DNA of 64,000 nucleotides. Origin: Agrypnia vestita (taxonomy: Eukaryota > Arthropoda > Insecta > Trichoptera > Phryganeidae). A model generated the notes under the pieces. The model did not search any database, had not been told where the DNA came from, and worked only from the letters and a program-made list of their open reading frames with translations. The DNA is taken from NCBI GenBank assembly GCA_016648135.1, contig JADDOH010023667.1, positions 1-64,000 of the forward strand. Reading direction: 5' to 3'. This document shows, piece by piece, positions 13,001 through 23,779 of the stretch. Position numbers and translations under genes: made by a program. Within the stretch, counting starts at the first letter, position 1. Each line of letters opens with the position of its first letter.

Positions 13001-13420
13001 CGAATTTTTTCCTATCTCCAATAATTCAGTGTCCAGTGTGTTGATTTATTCTAAATATTTTTAAACAATGTGAATTTTAAATAAACAGAGGTGCTATTAA
13101 ACTATATTTCAGGTGTAATTTCTATAATGGGGGCTGCCACAAACTTGCTTAGTGCGACAGTATCGGATCAGAGCATCCAAAGACGCCATCTGATTGAAGA
13201 TTGGGACGGGATCGAAAGCTTCAACTTCGGCCCATCACCGAGAAACAGAATCACAAGATCTAATTCTGAATCCGGCCCCTTTGTTCCTGCTCCCCCCAGA
13301 CGGAGTAGAACTATACAAAGTATCTGTGATACCAACAGGGCGGAGTCCCCACCGGTGGAGGTACTTGTGGTGGGGCGGGACTTGGGAATGCTGCCCCCCC
13401 CTCCGCCCTACACTCCGTGA
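10034..13420 (+). CDS. Tmem127: TMEM127 homologue, 4-TM endolysosomal protein
   Basis: Multi-pass endosome/lysosome protein known in mammals as a negative modulator of mTORC1. Coding exons: 10034-10316 (preferred donor; 10325 also keeps frame), 11522-11821 and 13113-13420. Phases 1 and 1 join to a product of about 296 residues (human protein 238). ATG 10034 has a good context (ACCAAGATGG) and lies just after an acceptor at 10015-10016. Hydrophobic segments lie at roughly residues 15-35, 105-125, 140-163 and 180-205. Family marks: SGWFRVRGMQC after TM1 (human PAWLHIHGGTC), the block SPRLVNLMRIILL (human NPQTVLLLRVIAA), AAGVISIMGAATNLL in TM4 (human AGAGGASILATAANLL), and a C-terminal PPPPPYTP matching human PPPAYTP. 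The cytoplasmic tail is longer and Ser/Pro-rich. Intron 1 carries a LINE-containing inverted repeat; intron 2 a LINE piece, half a CAGGGTGT MITE and a tRNA-like sequence. Confidence 0.9.
10577..11460. mobile_element. Large inverted-repeat element enclosing a LINE fragment
   Basis: Arms of about 110-120 bp at 10577-10696 and 11343-11460 are inverted copies of one another (shared words ATTAAATTACTAC, CTATAGTTTGGAGAGGAGC, TTTTATTTTAA). Between them the minus strand carries a reverse-transcriptase C-terminal remnant (see next entry). The right arm ends about 60 bp before TMEM127 exon 2. Confidence 0.65.
10700..11330 (-). mobile_element. LINE reverse-transcriptase C-terminal remnant
   Basis: At about 11040-11240 the minus strand reads LKLPRYKKSAAQNHYSF then GIKKFNSLPD, followed by FKKIKDFVISLKN. 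This is the 'lP..k......f.y.G...fN.LP..ik' ending of jockey/CR1-type reverse transcriptases. Truncated upstream. Confidence 0.6.
11950..12325 (-). mobile_element. Jockey-like LINE fragment (RT C-terminus)
   Basis: The minus-strand frame at 12036-12317 reads PTEFLQGMLGYNSLETRRN then LLRGMIDNPEIMRSIGLYIP, then RQCQHRLFHISIYRTN. This is the recognisable C-terminal region of non-LTR retrotransposon RTs (sLe.RR, iL.G.id.p.il). It is open for 93 codons, truncated at both sides, and lies in TMEM127 intron 2. Confidence 0.7.
12438..12665. mobile_element. CAGGGTGTAAC MITE, left half
   Basis: Starts CAGGGTGTAACAGAATTAGT and continues with ATACTTCACAGGTAGATTTC and TATGAGTCGAAA, as does the full element at 34977-35414. 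The right end is missing here. Confidence 0.55.
12738..12830 (+). repeat. tRNA-like / SINE-like sequence
   Basis: An A-box-like TAGCTTAATTCA is followed about 35 bases later by a B-box-like GGTTTGAGCCC embedded in TTCCGGGTTTGAGCCCCAG. No full cloverleaf is evident. A tRNA-derived SINE head or tRNA pseudogene is the likeliest reading. Confidence 0.4.
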
Positions 13421-14157
13421 GCTCAGTAAAAAAATATATTAACGGCACAAGGATTTAAAAATATAATACTTACCAAATTTAGCAGTCTTATATAAAATTT
13501 AGTATAGTAGATAGAATTAAGAAATAGATGATATTTTTGGAAAATAACATTTATGTGAATATTTATGACCTCAACATTTCCATAAACACCACTTATTGAT
13601 GCATTAGATTGAAAATTTGGTACCTCCCAATTAAATTTAGTATGTTATTGAGCAGTATTTTTTGTTGACTTTAAAAAAAGAGGTCTACTTTTTATAGCCA
13701 ACAAATGTTGATCAGTGTATTATATGTGAAATTAGTCAGTGTTCCATATATGTTTATCTATATTATTTTAAATGTGTTATAGTGTTTGTAATATAATTTT
13801 GACATATTGGTATGTTGCTGATGGTAAAGAGAAAATTGCTTCCAGATGGCTAAATACTCAGGTTTCATGGCTGTTCTTCTGTAGTCTATTCTACCTCTGG
13901 CTGACGTATGGGATCTTATTGCGGGGTTCGTTATCAGATCGGATAGCTGACTTGGTGTTTTTGTGTTGAAAATTGGGTGTGTCAGTGCATATATGTTTCT
14001 CGGCAATATTGTGTCGATGATAGGGTTAGACAAGCCAGCAAAACCTTTGACTCAACTGGTTTTGCAAGCTCAGATACTAAGAAGTATTCAATTTTAGGCT
14101 TGAAACATAAATACCAATTAGGATGATAATACAAAATATTAATTGTACCACGATAAT
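13421..14157. other. TMEM127 3' flank
   Basis: AT-rich; presumably holds the 3' untranslated region. No well-placed AATAAA was picked out close to the stop. Confidence 0.35.
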
Positions 14158-14160
14158 ATA

Positions 14161-14446
14161 CGAGGTAGTCTAGAAAGTAAAGACGTTTAAGACTTAAGAC
14201 CTTATGTAAGTAAACGAAAGAAAGAGCTTTAAAAAATTGTTTTAATATTCAATTTTATTGCATTGTTTTTATTAGAGGCTTTGCAAAACAATAGAAACTT
14301 TGTTTCCTCCCACAAATTTATTTTTAACTTAATCCTTAACCCGTGCAACGCCAGGAACGAACAGCTAGCGTTTCATAAATATGCAGTACCTTAATCTATT
14401 TCTAAACGTAATCGCCTTCTACATTTAAGTATTTATCATGTCTTGG
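14161..14446 (-). mobile_element. Irritans-type mariner 3' end remnant (minus)
   Basis: The outer end CGAGGTAGTCTAGAAAGTAA begins at 14161 after a TA dinucleotide and looks like a mariner TIR. At 14405-14446 the minus strand reads PRHDKYLNVEGDYV, the transposase C-terminal 'R..KC/YLN..GDYV' signature. Only the 3' part of the element remains. Confidence 0.6.
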
Positions 14447-14560
14447 ACTGTAGGTGAATGACTATATCATCAGGAATTTAAAGCTCTGTGAACCGATTTG
14501 ATAAATGCTTAAATGTAGGAGGTAATTGTATTTGGAGATAATAGACTAAGGTACTGTGTG
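14447..14560 (+). mobile_element. Mariner transposase C-terminal remnant (plus)
   Basis: At 14491-14541 the plus strand reads NRFDKCLNVGGNCIWR then stop, the same C-terminal signature as the adjoining minus-strand piece, but facing it. Together they form a tail-to-tail pair. Confidence 0.6.
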
Positions 14561-14635
14561 TTTATAAAATTGACACATTTTGTTTTCGATACAGTATTGT
14601 AAGTATATCAATATATATCAACACTCATCGCATTG

Positions 14636-14720
14636 GCCCTGATGATGGACCCGGCAATGAGATCCGAAGCATCAAGCCAGAGGGATCACATGGCAGAATA
14701 GTCTAGGAAATTAAACAAAA
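14636..14720 (-). repeat. End fragment of the 56514-57017 inverted-repeat family
   Basis: CCTGATGATGGACCCGGCAA, GAGATCCGAAGCATC and GGCAGAATAGTCTAGGA match the reverse complement of the left end of the element at 56514. Confidence 0.5.
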
Positions 14721-14812
14721 GATTACTAATAATTTATAATGACAATTTCTGATTTGATTTTACGTAGAGAGCTTATTCTGTTTTTGTCAGTTGTCTCAAA
14801 ATTCGCCTAATA

Positions 14813-15193
14813 GGGTAAAATCCCGTTAATTTGAACCCCGATAATTCAATATTCTTCATAATTCGACATGTTTAAAACCCCAAGTCCCAAAATGTTAATT
14901 TCATAGTAGATTTACCTTGATAATATGAAAACCTTGGTAGTTCGTAATTTGAAATAATTTTCATCCCTTGCGCCGTAAAAAAAAATAATGTTGCGTTCTT
15001 TGCATAATTAGCATTGCGTGTTCGAAATGATTTCTTGAAATACAGTCGTCTTTCATAAAATTAATGGGTTTTATGGTTTTTGGAGAATTTTTTCAATTTT
15101 GTTTTTACTTTGAATTTTGAATAACAGGATTCTGCATAATTCTCAAAGTTTTTTTTTGGGTCCCTTGAATTTCTAATTGAGGAGGTTCTACTG
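14813..15193. mobile_element. Tigger/pogo-like MITE, copy 3
   Basis: Degenerate left end GGGTAAAATCCCGTTAATTT, right end GAGGTTCTACTG followed by TA. The interior shares CATAATTCGA and TTGCGCC words with the other copies, in inverted orientation. Confidence 0.6.
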
Positions 15194-15199
15194 TATAAT

Positions 15200-18100
15200 A
15201 GAATCATAATATTCTTTTTACATGTCTGGAGTTTCTTCATTGAATTGCCTTAAAACATTATTTACGCTAATTTTTTTTTGTTTTGTGTACATAAAAACTG
15301 AATCATATATCATGTGAATTATTTTTCTCATACCTATTTGTCATAAGGTCAATGCTAGAAGGTACTAATTTAATATTTCATTAAACTTTAGATTGATTAT
15401 ATATATACATACATAAATGAATGGCTGAATCAAATTACGCACTAAGTATCATGACCAACAAGCCGAGAAAAACAAGATATAGTGAATAAAAATGTTGTAT
15501 ATGAATTTTTTTTAAAAATCTATACTATATATCCTACCTGTCTTTTCTACATAAAAACTAGAGAATAAGTTTTCTGTGTTTCCTGTAATTAAGTTGCGAA
15601 ATATGCATTTCAAATATTTCACGTACCCAGCGCTATTTCCTATGAAAGGCACTAAGTCCAACGTCTGTGTAGTTTAACATTAGTTAAGTACCCGAGCATA
15701 TTCAAATAGTATACCTTGTCTGTAACGAAATACACTGGGATGAATGTTAATTTCAAAACACAAAATAAATCATACCTCATTTACTGGTGGATTTTTTGCT
15801 GGAATGATATTGTGAGTTATTGATGTATATTCCAGGCCTTGTGTTTTTCTTCTTTTATTTGTATTATATTCTTTATAACACCTTTTCCGTGTTGTTCGTA
15901 TGAGGAGCTCACACAACGCATTCCCTACTTGGTCAGCCATTTTCATACAATCTAAAGTTAGTGGACCATGGCACTTAGTGCCATTTTTAAAATAATACAC
16001 AGTGGTATTTAGCAAAGTTGCGATATTCAAACAAGCATAACGGCTAAACGCAACATTGCAGGGACATAATGCATTACTGGGGTTAGTGGCGATGTCATAT
16101 AGAACCAAGCTGCATACTTAGTTTGAAAAATGAAATTTTGGTACTTAGTGCCTATTTTACTGCAACCATTCAAATATTATTTACTTAACATTTAACATGT
16201 ATTATAGATCTGAATATTAAAAATAATTACGAGTTGAAGATGAGATAGATTCCTTATTTTGAATGAGTCAAGCAATATTAACTGTAAAAATTTACTTTCT
16301 ATAATAATAATATATGCAGGTGTCGCAATAAATTATTATGTATTTAATAAATTATATTCAAATGCAAAACAATTACATAATTATAAAAGACTAACAACCA
16401 AAATGGCCACCCAATATTTAGGTAATAAAATCTTCTTTCGTAATAATTTTAATATACAGGCATACTCGCATTGAAAACTTAAATTCATACTTCACATAAC
16501 ATAAAGTCACATGGCAGGTTTCATCATTCAGTTTGTTGACATACAGAATTTGCGTAACTCCCGTATATTCAAACTTGTGATTTCGCCTTATGGCAACGAT
16601 AACCGAGATATGCTTGTATATACTTGATGACTAACATAATTTATTCAATACATGCATCTTTAATTTCTTTTTTTGAATTGTGTATCTTGTCACACTTGAT
16701 CATAACAAAGTTTTAACAATTATTTTGTTTATTTTAATGGAAGGTGGGGCCAGAAACTATTTATGTACAGTATATATCTAAAAGATTGTGAAATTGACAA
16801 ACTGTTACATTACTATTTCGATTCAGACCATGGGTAGGTTAGGAATAGGAATTTATTGTTTCTTCTTTTTTTTTTTACTTCTCTGATCTCATATTGGATC
16901 TTGGATCATCGTTGATCATGCATACGAACCATTTCGGCTTTAGATAATTTCAAATAGAGTAATTTTAATGTAATTCTTAAATACTCTTTTAAAAATTTAT
17001 AAGCAATATTTACAGTTCATCCAAGGTGGCCATATTGAAAAAATGCACTAAATAATAAAGAAAACTTCGTGCTCATACTGAGTACATTGGTATCTATTTC
17101 TTTTTACAGTAAAAGAACAGAAATATCACTAATTATTTTAGTGAAACAGTTGGTTGGTATTGAGCCTGAGTTTGTAGTTCAATAAACCGGCAACTGTTAG
17201 TGCATAGTTCTAATTTCAATATCTAAATTGGGAAAATAAGAAAAAAAGCATGAAAGTTGGTTTTTGAGAAAAAATATTTATATCTAAAGGACAAAATAAA
17301 GAACTAATCGCAAGCCGAGTGTGTAAACACTAGGCTCGTCAATCATTGCGTATTATGCCTCATCTCTCGTCATTGGCGGTTTTTGTGTGACTTCAAAGGA
17401 ACGAGCAACGAGATGAGTGCGATTCATGCGCACTCGGCAAATGAGTGAACGATAGTTTATGTTCAGTATATAACTATGATATATATATAGGAAAATAAAA
17501 AATGTTTTGTCACCGTAGTCATGGTGTATTTTGTAAAATATGAAATATGTAAATGAACAAAAAAGTAAATTATAATATATATTCGTTTTCATATGGTTTT
17601 ATGTTCATTGATAAAAATCATAAAATATGATTAAGGTGTTATTATTAACTACTGCATCCAGTTTAATTCATTTTGTTATTTAAAATTACAATTTTAATTA
17701 ATACTTTGTGTACCTACAGCGAAGATATAATGGAGTTGAATAACATTATTAGATTGATGTCGACTTCAAAAAATCAATTTCCTCACATTCTTCCTGATAA
17801 TACATCATTTCTACAATTTTATTGGATGTAGAAAGTGCAATTTGTATGTTAGACCTAGTTTCAATATGATCTATTTTTGTAAAATAATAAATAATTTTGT
17901 AAAATCTACTTTTATATAGCCCTGAACATATATATTAAACGTAGCACAAAATTTTGTAGCAATGTAGCTTTAATATTTTTCTTTCCGCTTTGCTTTCTCT
18001 TAAATCTGTGTTATAATTTGCATAACTTGTGTCCGTGGATAGAACCACTATAGTGCAATCACAAAGAAAACACACCAATTTTTAAGAATACCAAGAAGAC

Positions 18101-18990
18101 ATAACACGGTATAAAATATTCCCTAATTTATCCACAAACCTTCGGCATATGCATGATTTGTTTTCTAATATGTGTATTTTGTTGGTGATAATTGCGATAA
18201 TTTTATTTTTACGCCTTGTATGTGCAGGCATGTTCAAGAGTACCTATTGGAATATGTATACATTACACTTCATATATTAATTATATATTCTCACTCAGTG
18301 AAATATATTCGATTTAAAATATTGGCTCTTAACTCAATGGCAATTGATTATATGGTGCGAATGAACTTTACGCGATGGATGGGCCTCCGAGGGCTTTAAA
18401 TTTTCAAACAGTGAAGTACGCAAGGAAATTTTGAATCAATTTAAAACGAGTTTGGCATATTTTTTCATCATTATCTCTAAACAATAGCATGAGATGTCTT
18501 GACAGTTCATTTTATAATTTTAAAACCTTTTTGATTGACATTAATAATGACATTCTTGATATTACAGTATTTAAAATTAACTTGACTTAAAATGGAGATA
18601 TCACGTACATGACTGAATTGAATTTTAAAGCACATTTCTTTACATCATCGAGTGTCATCAATATAGAGCCGACGAACAAGTGATGTGCTGTTATCATCCA
18701 TTGATATTTAAATTACACATCTTATTTCTTAATCAAAAATATTTTATTATTTATTTTATTGCACAAAAACTTATTGTATTGAAACATAATTTGCTTGTTG
18801 AAACAATTATAAAATTATACAGAAATTAAATGTTTAAAAAAGATCAAATTTTTTATACACCCTCAACTTTTTCCTTTGCCTGATCTGAATGTTGGTGTGT
18901 AAAATATTTATGTACTCTCCAGATTGTTTTTACACATTTTTGATACAACACTGCGAAAAATTAAAAGACAATTTTTTTTCGGACAGGTTG
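15200..18990. other. AT-rich intergenic DNA
   Basis: Apart from the orphan frame at 15770-16108, no coding exon, recognisable element or RNA gene is seen. A CpG-bearing patch at 17310-17450 has a weak inverted repeat around GCCGAGTGTG / CGCACTCGGC. Confidence 0.4.
15770..16108 (-). pseudogene. Unidentified open frame lacking an ATG start
   Basis: A 112-codon open frame on the minus strand. It opens right after an in-frame TAA and has no ATG at its start (it would begin TTG), which suggests an N-terminally truncated coding fragment. It is Cys-containing and basic (GTKCHGPLTLDCMK, CELLIRTTRKRCYKEYN). I do not recognise the family. The word GGCACTAAGT recurs around it at about 15649, 15970 and 16142 (both orientations). 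It could be a piece of an uncharacterised transposon protein or a gene relic. Confidence 0.3.
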
Positions 18991-19317
18991 TTTTACTTGT
19001 GTGTTGTGTGTGTTAGTTCCAAAGAAAGTAGTGATGAAAAAGAACAAAGTCCAATCCAATGACAGCGGATTCAGTTTAATAACAAATTATCACAATGTAG
19101 AACGAATTATGGAATTTCCGAATGTATGGATGGGGCGACATACATTCCGCAGGGTCCTAGAGTGCACTCGAGCAATATTTCAGACATTCTGTATTGTTAA
19201 ATTGATGTAGGTAAAAGAGTCAAAGATTGCCTAGCTTGATTCAAATTTATTTAGTCGAGAATAGCGATTAGGCTTTCAAAACAAGGACAAAGGTTCCAAC
19301 ACAATATCTTTGGGGGA

Positions 19318-19510
19318 GTGTTGAGTAATAAATGGTGTATATATGGCAGCTGCATCTCTTCCGGTCCTTGCATTCATAGACAACAAGTGTTGCCGGGATT
19401 ACAATACACATTTGTATTGGGGGAGAGTGGCTATGTTATGCGCGGGATCTTAAGAGTAACTATGCGAAATTTGGTTTATATATCAATTAAAGGGTTAAAA
19501 GCATAGGTAT
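19318..19510 (+). pseudogene. Possible Harbinger-type transposase relic
   Basis: The frame reads QYTFVLGESGYVMRGILRV, resembling the LLGDSGYplr..LmTP segment of PIF/Harbinger (DDE_Tnp_4) transposases. There is no supporting neighbouring motif, so this is tentative. Confidence 0.2.
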
Positions 19511-19531
19511 ATTCAATTTTATATTATGTAT

Positions 19532-19660
19532 ATGTTGAAGACAAGCAAGTCCGCAAAAATGCTGAGAGATGCCAAGGTAAATCAAGTATCCGAAGATGGT
19601 CCTGTCAGAAGCATCTTGAGCAAGTTTGCATCTTGCGCAAACAGGATTATGGTGAGTAAG
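19532..19660 (+). other. Possible orphan exon ending in a strong donor
   Basis: ATG at 19532 opens a short frame (SKSAKMLRDAKVNQVS..., ...FASCANRIM) ending at ATTATG|GTGAGTAAG (donor at 19652). No partner exon was found and the peptide is not recognised. Confidence 0.2.
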
Positions 19661-19699
19661 TAAATTAATAAACGTTTTGTAGTATGTACTGTAAATATT

Positions 19700-22600
19700 A
19701 TCTAATATAGGTCAAACGCTGAAAGCTTTGGTGTGATCATCTCATTCTGTTATCGTCTGTCTTCTTCTTTTATGTGAAGTCAATGGTAGGGAAAATAAGA
19801 GATAGATATATATATTTTTGCATGAATTATACAAAACCTCTCGATGGTTAACCTGTAGTATTAGTAATACGTAAAGTTCATTTAAAAAGAAACCAACGGT
19901 ACTTACGTTCAAACTAAACATGTACAAATATTTTTGCATCCGCCGAAACATATTTGCACTGATGAATATGACGAAACATATTTGCACTGATGACAAAATC
20001 AATTTACTTGTTCCAGGCCAGCGTCGTATATACATGACGGAGTGCACCTGAATGAACAACACGGGTTAAATTTTTTTAAACAATGCTTTTTATTTACATT
20101 TTATTTTTAAAATACTGAACTAATTTATCTCAGGAGGTTCATGATCTCCCCACCAGCTATTTGTGGATACATGAAATGGACAACACACCTACCAGGCATG
20201 GAGAAAAAAATTTATATCTGATTTTTGAAATTTTTAATAAGTGATGTAATATGTATTTTAACATAAATTATAAGTAATTAATCTCCATCCAAATTCTTAG
20301 TCACGCGTAGGACTGGACAATGTATAATTTTTATTTCTTTTGCCTCGAATTTAGATACATATACATATATGTATATACTTCGATGTTCAGTGCAACATCA
20401 TTATTAAAGCAATTAAACTGAACATGTGCAATTAGAACACTGAAGTACATATTTACAAATGGTGCATAAAAGAATATTCTTCTTTATCATCGTGCCTCCT
20501 AGTGGAGAAAATTCATATTACTTAAAAGGCATTTCATCTTTTGATGCCTACATATTTGGGCCAACTACACAAATGTAATATTTCATGTGAATAATATAAA
20601 AAATGTGAATTTAATTACAAAAAATAATAACAACACATTTGAAACATAAATCATTTGGATAATTCAATTCATAAATATGTAAGTTATAAAGTAATACTTG
20701 GCAAATACAGATCGTAAACTATTTTCTTAAAAACAATTAGAAAATTCTAAGCAGTCTCAATCAAATGAGTTTTAAATTGAAATTTTTGACATTATTAAAC
20801 CAGAGGAAATTTAGATATTTTTTTAAAATATAAAGTAGTAAAAGATGCCCAAAAATGTTGCAGTAAAAACTAAAATGAAATACGGACGTGGATGGAAATT
20901 CAATGAAAAACAACAGTAAAGAACATTTGCATCATGGCATATTTAATGGAAGAGTGACTTTTCAAAATATTTAAAAATTTGTTACAATTGCATTAAAGAA
21001 AATTTTATTCATTACGTTTACTTAATAATTGAGGGATTTTAAATAAACGATGAAAAATTATAGTCAGTTGACATTTTTTTAAAAACAAATAAATTAGGAA
21101 AAAAATTGTTTTACTGAATTTTTGAAAGAAAAAAATTATAAGATTTTAGAACTTTTGTCTTTGGCTATATGTATTTGAAAAGTCACTCCTTAATTGTTTC
21201 AAACAGAAATTTAAGAGAAATAATGACAATATTATAATTTAGCATTTTAAATGAAAATGCATTTACAGTATAATATAATATATATTATAAATCTTCTAGA
21301 CTAAATAGAAGATGTAATTTTATTGGTAAAGTATGTAATATAAATGATGAAATATTTTATTATATAAAAAAATTTCTTAGGGATAGTTTACACACATACT
21401 AACTCGTTTTGAGTGATTTTAAATTGTACATTCTAATCCATGAACGACAATTTAATTGCATTCACTGTTTCAAAGAGACTAATATAAGAAACCAACCGGA
21501 TAATCGTACAATAGATTGAATCCGAACGATATATCAGTTGAGCGTGAAAAACTTCAATTTTATGTGCAAAGTATTCAGATCCTTTATAAAAATAGCCGAA
21601 TTTCATCAAAATGATAGAAATAATTGTAAATTTAAACATTTGATAAATCGACTTTCGGACACAACCGTTACTGAGATAGTAGACATTCTTGACTGCGCTG
21701 GTCTATAAATATCAGATTTATATATCAGAGTTTCTGAACGTAACAAAGCAAAGCTTGGCTGACACCGAAATTCATTCTTTGATCATTATTACATAATAAA
21801 GAACAAGAATTTGATACTAGAAAGACTAAAAATCATTCTTAAACGGGCAATTATTTAGATGACATTACATATTCTTATTATCATATTCCTATAAAACGTA
21901 TTTCTACAGTTAAATGTATACTATAAGTACTTTGAGGCCATAAACAATGTGATGGAAAGAAAAGTAACAGAATATCTGATGCAATTATAAAGATACCTTA
22001 AATATTTATATAAGGCGCATTGTCTGTGCAAGAACGTGAATCAATAAGTAAGCGCGCTAACACCAAACCTATACTCTTTATGTAATCCATACTAATAATT
22101 GTCTACGCACATTCTCATTATCACAAAATACATACATATTTATGCCTTATTATGCCATACAGCTAGTTTAAAAATTGTAACCAGAATCTGAAAATTTAGA
22201 AAAGAATTTATTTTAACTTGCGTTGAAGAAAATAATTGTAATAGAATATATGGTAAACTTGTATAATTAACATAAACAAAATACAAAAACACGATGAGTC
22301 ACAATTTATAAAAAGAAAACAGAATTATTTTTGAATCACATAATTTTATTATAAGTTTCAATTGATTGGTTAAAGGTGTAAAAACTACAATAACTTATAT
22401 ACAAGCCAGCGTGAGGCGAAATGTACCTAATTAATTTTAAATTTCAACTGTATTGCGATTATTGATCAATGGAAGGAATTATGCATTAACAATATTTAGT
22501 GATAGGCATTGTCTGAAACTCAATTGCTACTAATTCTAATTCTAACAATGTTTAAAGACATCGTAGCCCTCTCTATCAGAAAAGCTGATGTGACGATTGT

Positions 22601-22785
22601 TAAATACCTTAAAAAATAAAAAAATATCACTTGCAATGGGTATATTTTGATATCACACGTGTAGCGGTGTTGAATAATTAATTATTATTATTATAACAAG
22701 GTTTCACTTCATCATCACCAATTCTCAGAGAGTCTGGGCCATCAAGCGGCAATTGAAAGTATAATTCAACAATTGCGACTCTTGT
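19700..22785. other. AT-rich DNA downstream (3') of the DRAM locus
   Basis: No coding frame or clear repeat. Minus-strand AATAAA hexamers at 22345-22350 and 22207-22212 could end the DRAM transcript if its 3' part runs through the long tail frame. Confidence 0.35.
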
Positions 22786-22789
22786 GAAA

Positions 22790-23779
22790 TCAGAACAAAT
22801 CTTGCCTAAAACAGCTCAAGGTGTCGTCTAACATAACAGTCAAGCATCTTACAACTTGCAGCAGAGCAGCCACCAAGAGTGACAGAGAAAGACTTATCAG
22901 TTTATTATTCTGAGTAGCTACAATGCTATTCCTATTATTAATATTATTACGCATATTACAAGTTTTTTTAATATTACTATTGAAGTGTTCATTATCACGC
23001 AAACAATTGAAAATATCCCCATTTGACTTATCCTGCTGGTCCGCTATCTGACTATCGCTATCTTGCATTCCTCTAGGAAACAGATTATAATATTTATTAT
23101 TTAAGTTCTCATTCTGATTAGAATCTATCACAGACTCGTTACACTCGTTGACCGATCCGCAACGAACAGACGACTTCAATCCGACCGCTGCTGTATCACA
23201 AAATCTGGAATCGGGTAATACCTCGTAATCAGAGGCGTGCACATTGTTATCAAAGTAGTTAGTATTCTTTACATCACTATTGTCTGGCGAAGGATGTACA
23301 TCGACCGTCACGTCGAATTGATTTGAATCTAAACTTTGTGAAGTTGAAAGTTTCTGCACTTCTCCGTACGACCTGTTAATAAAATCTAAATCTAATTCCA
23401 AATTTTCAACATTGACTTTGCTGTCGAAAGGCGAACTTTGATGGACACAATGTGAATTTTTTGAAGCGTTGTTACACCCCCAATAATTGCTTGAATCCAA
23501 AGGTTCGTCGGTAATATTTTTTAGAGAATCGGCACTCAAGGATTTCTTCATAGACACTTTATATTTTTGAACACTTCCGTCGGAAGACACGACAGTTGTA
23601 TAGACATCATTGTCGTCAAAGCTTCCGTAACTACGACTCATGTTCATTCTCCTTTGAGAACTCTGTATTTTATTATAGGCACTGGAATTATTGGAGGTTA
23701 CATTGACGGTGGGGGTTTTTTGCCTGAACTTCATTAAATGCCGCAGTATCCTGTGGGTTTTGGCAAGGGCACCCTGTAA
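22790..23779 (-). CDS. In-frame downstream extension of DRAM (readthrough or alternative-acceptor tail)
   Basis: Directly after the DRAM stop (TGA, 23782-23780) the same frame stays open for 329 codons to TGA at 22790-22792. An internal ATG lies at 23734. Two routes would express it as a DRAM C-terminus. One is readthrough of the TGA (context AAA-TGA-TTA). The other is splicing of DRAM exon 6 (phase 0) to the ATTACAG acceptor at 23774-23775, giving GALAKTHRILRHLMK... in frame and skipping the short tail. The product would be hydrophilic, rich in Ser, Asn and Asp, with no domain I recognise (SYGSFDDNDVYTTVVSSDGS near the start), and a short hydrophobic patch (ISLSLSLLVAALLQVV) near its end. 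A separate downstream gene or old 3' exon is the alternative. Confidence 0.5.
   Translation of the reverse strand, partial: LQGALAKTHRILRHLMKFRQKTPTVNVTSNNSSAYNKIQSSQRRMNMSRSYGSFDDNDVYTTVVSSDGSVQKYKVSMKKSLSADSLKNITDEPLDSSNYWGCNNASKNSHCVHQSSPFDSKVNVENLELDLDFINRSYGEVQKLSTSQSLDSNQFDVTVDVHPSPDNSDVKNTNYFDNNVHASDYEVLPDSRFCDTAAVGLKSSVRCGSVNECNESVIDSNQNENLNNKYYNLFPRGMQDSDSQIADQQDKSNGDIFNCLRDNEHFNSNIKKTCNMRNNINNRNSIVATQNNKLISLSLSLLVAALLQVVRCLTVMLDDTLSCFRQDLF
22898..23133 (-). repeat. Source segment of an intragenic duplication
   Basis: This part of the tail frame is nearly identical to 25388-25608. The copy lacks about 16 bp near the GAACAGATTATAA stretch and carries scattered substitutions. Confidence 0.85.

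Noticed and set aside
20341..20380. ATACATATATGTATAT palindrome
   Set aside because: Simple AT dinucleotide-rich sequence, common by chance here.
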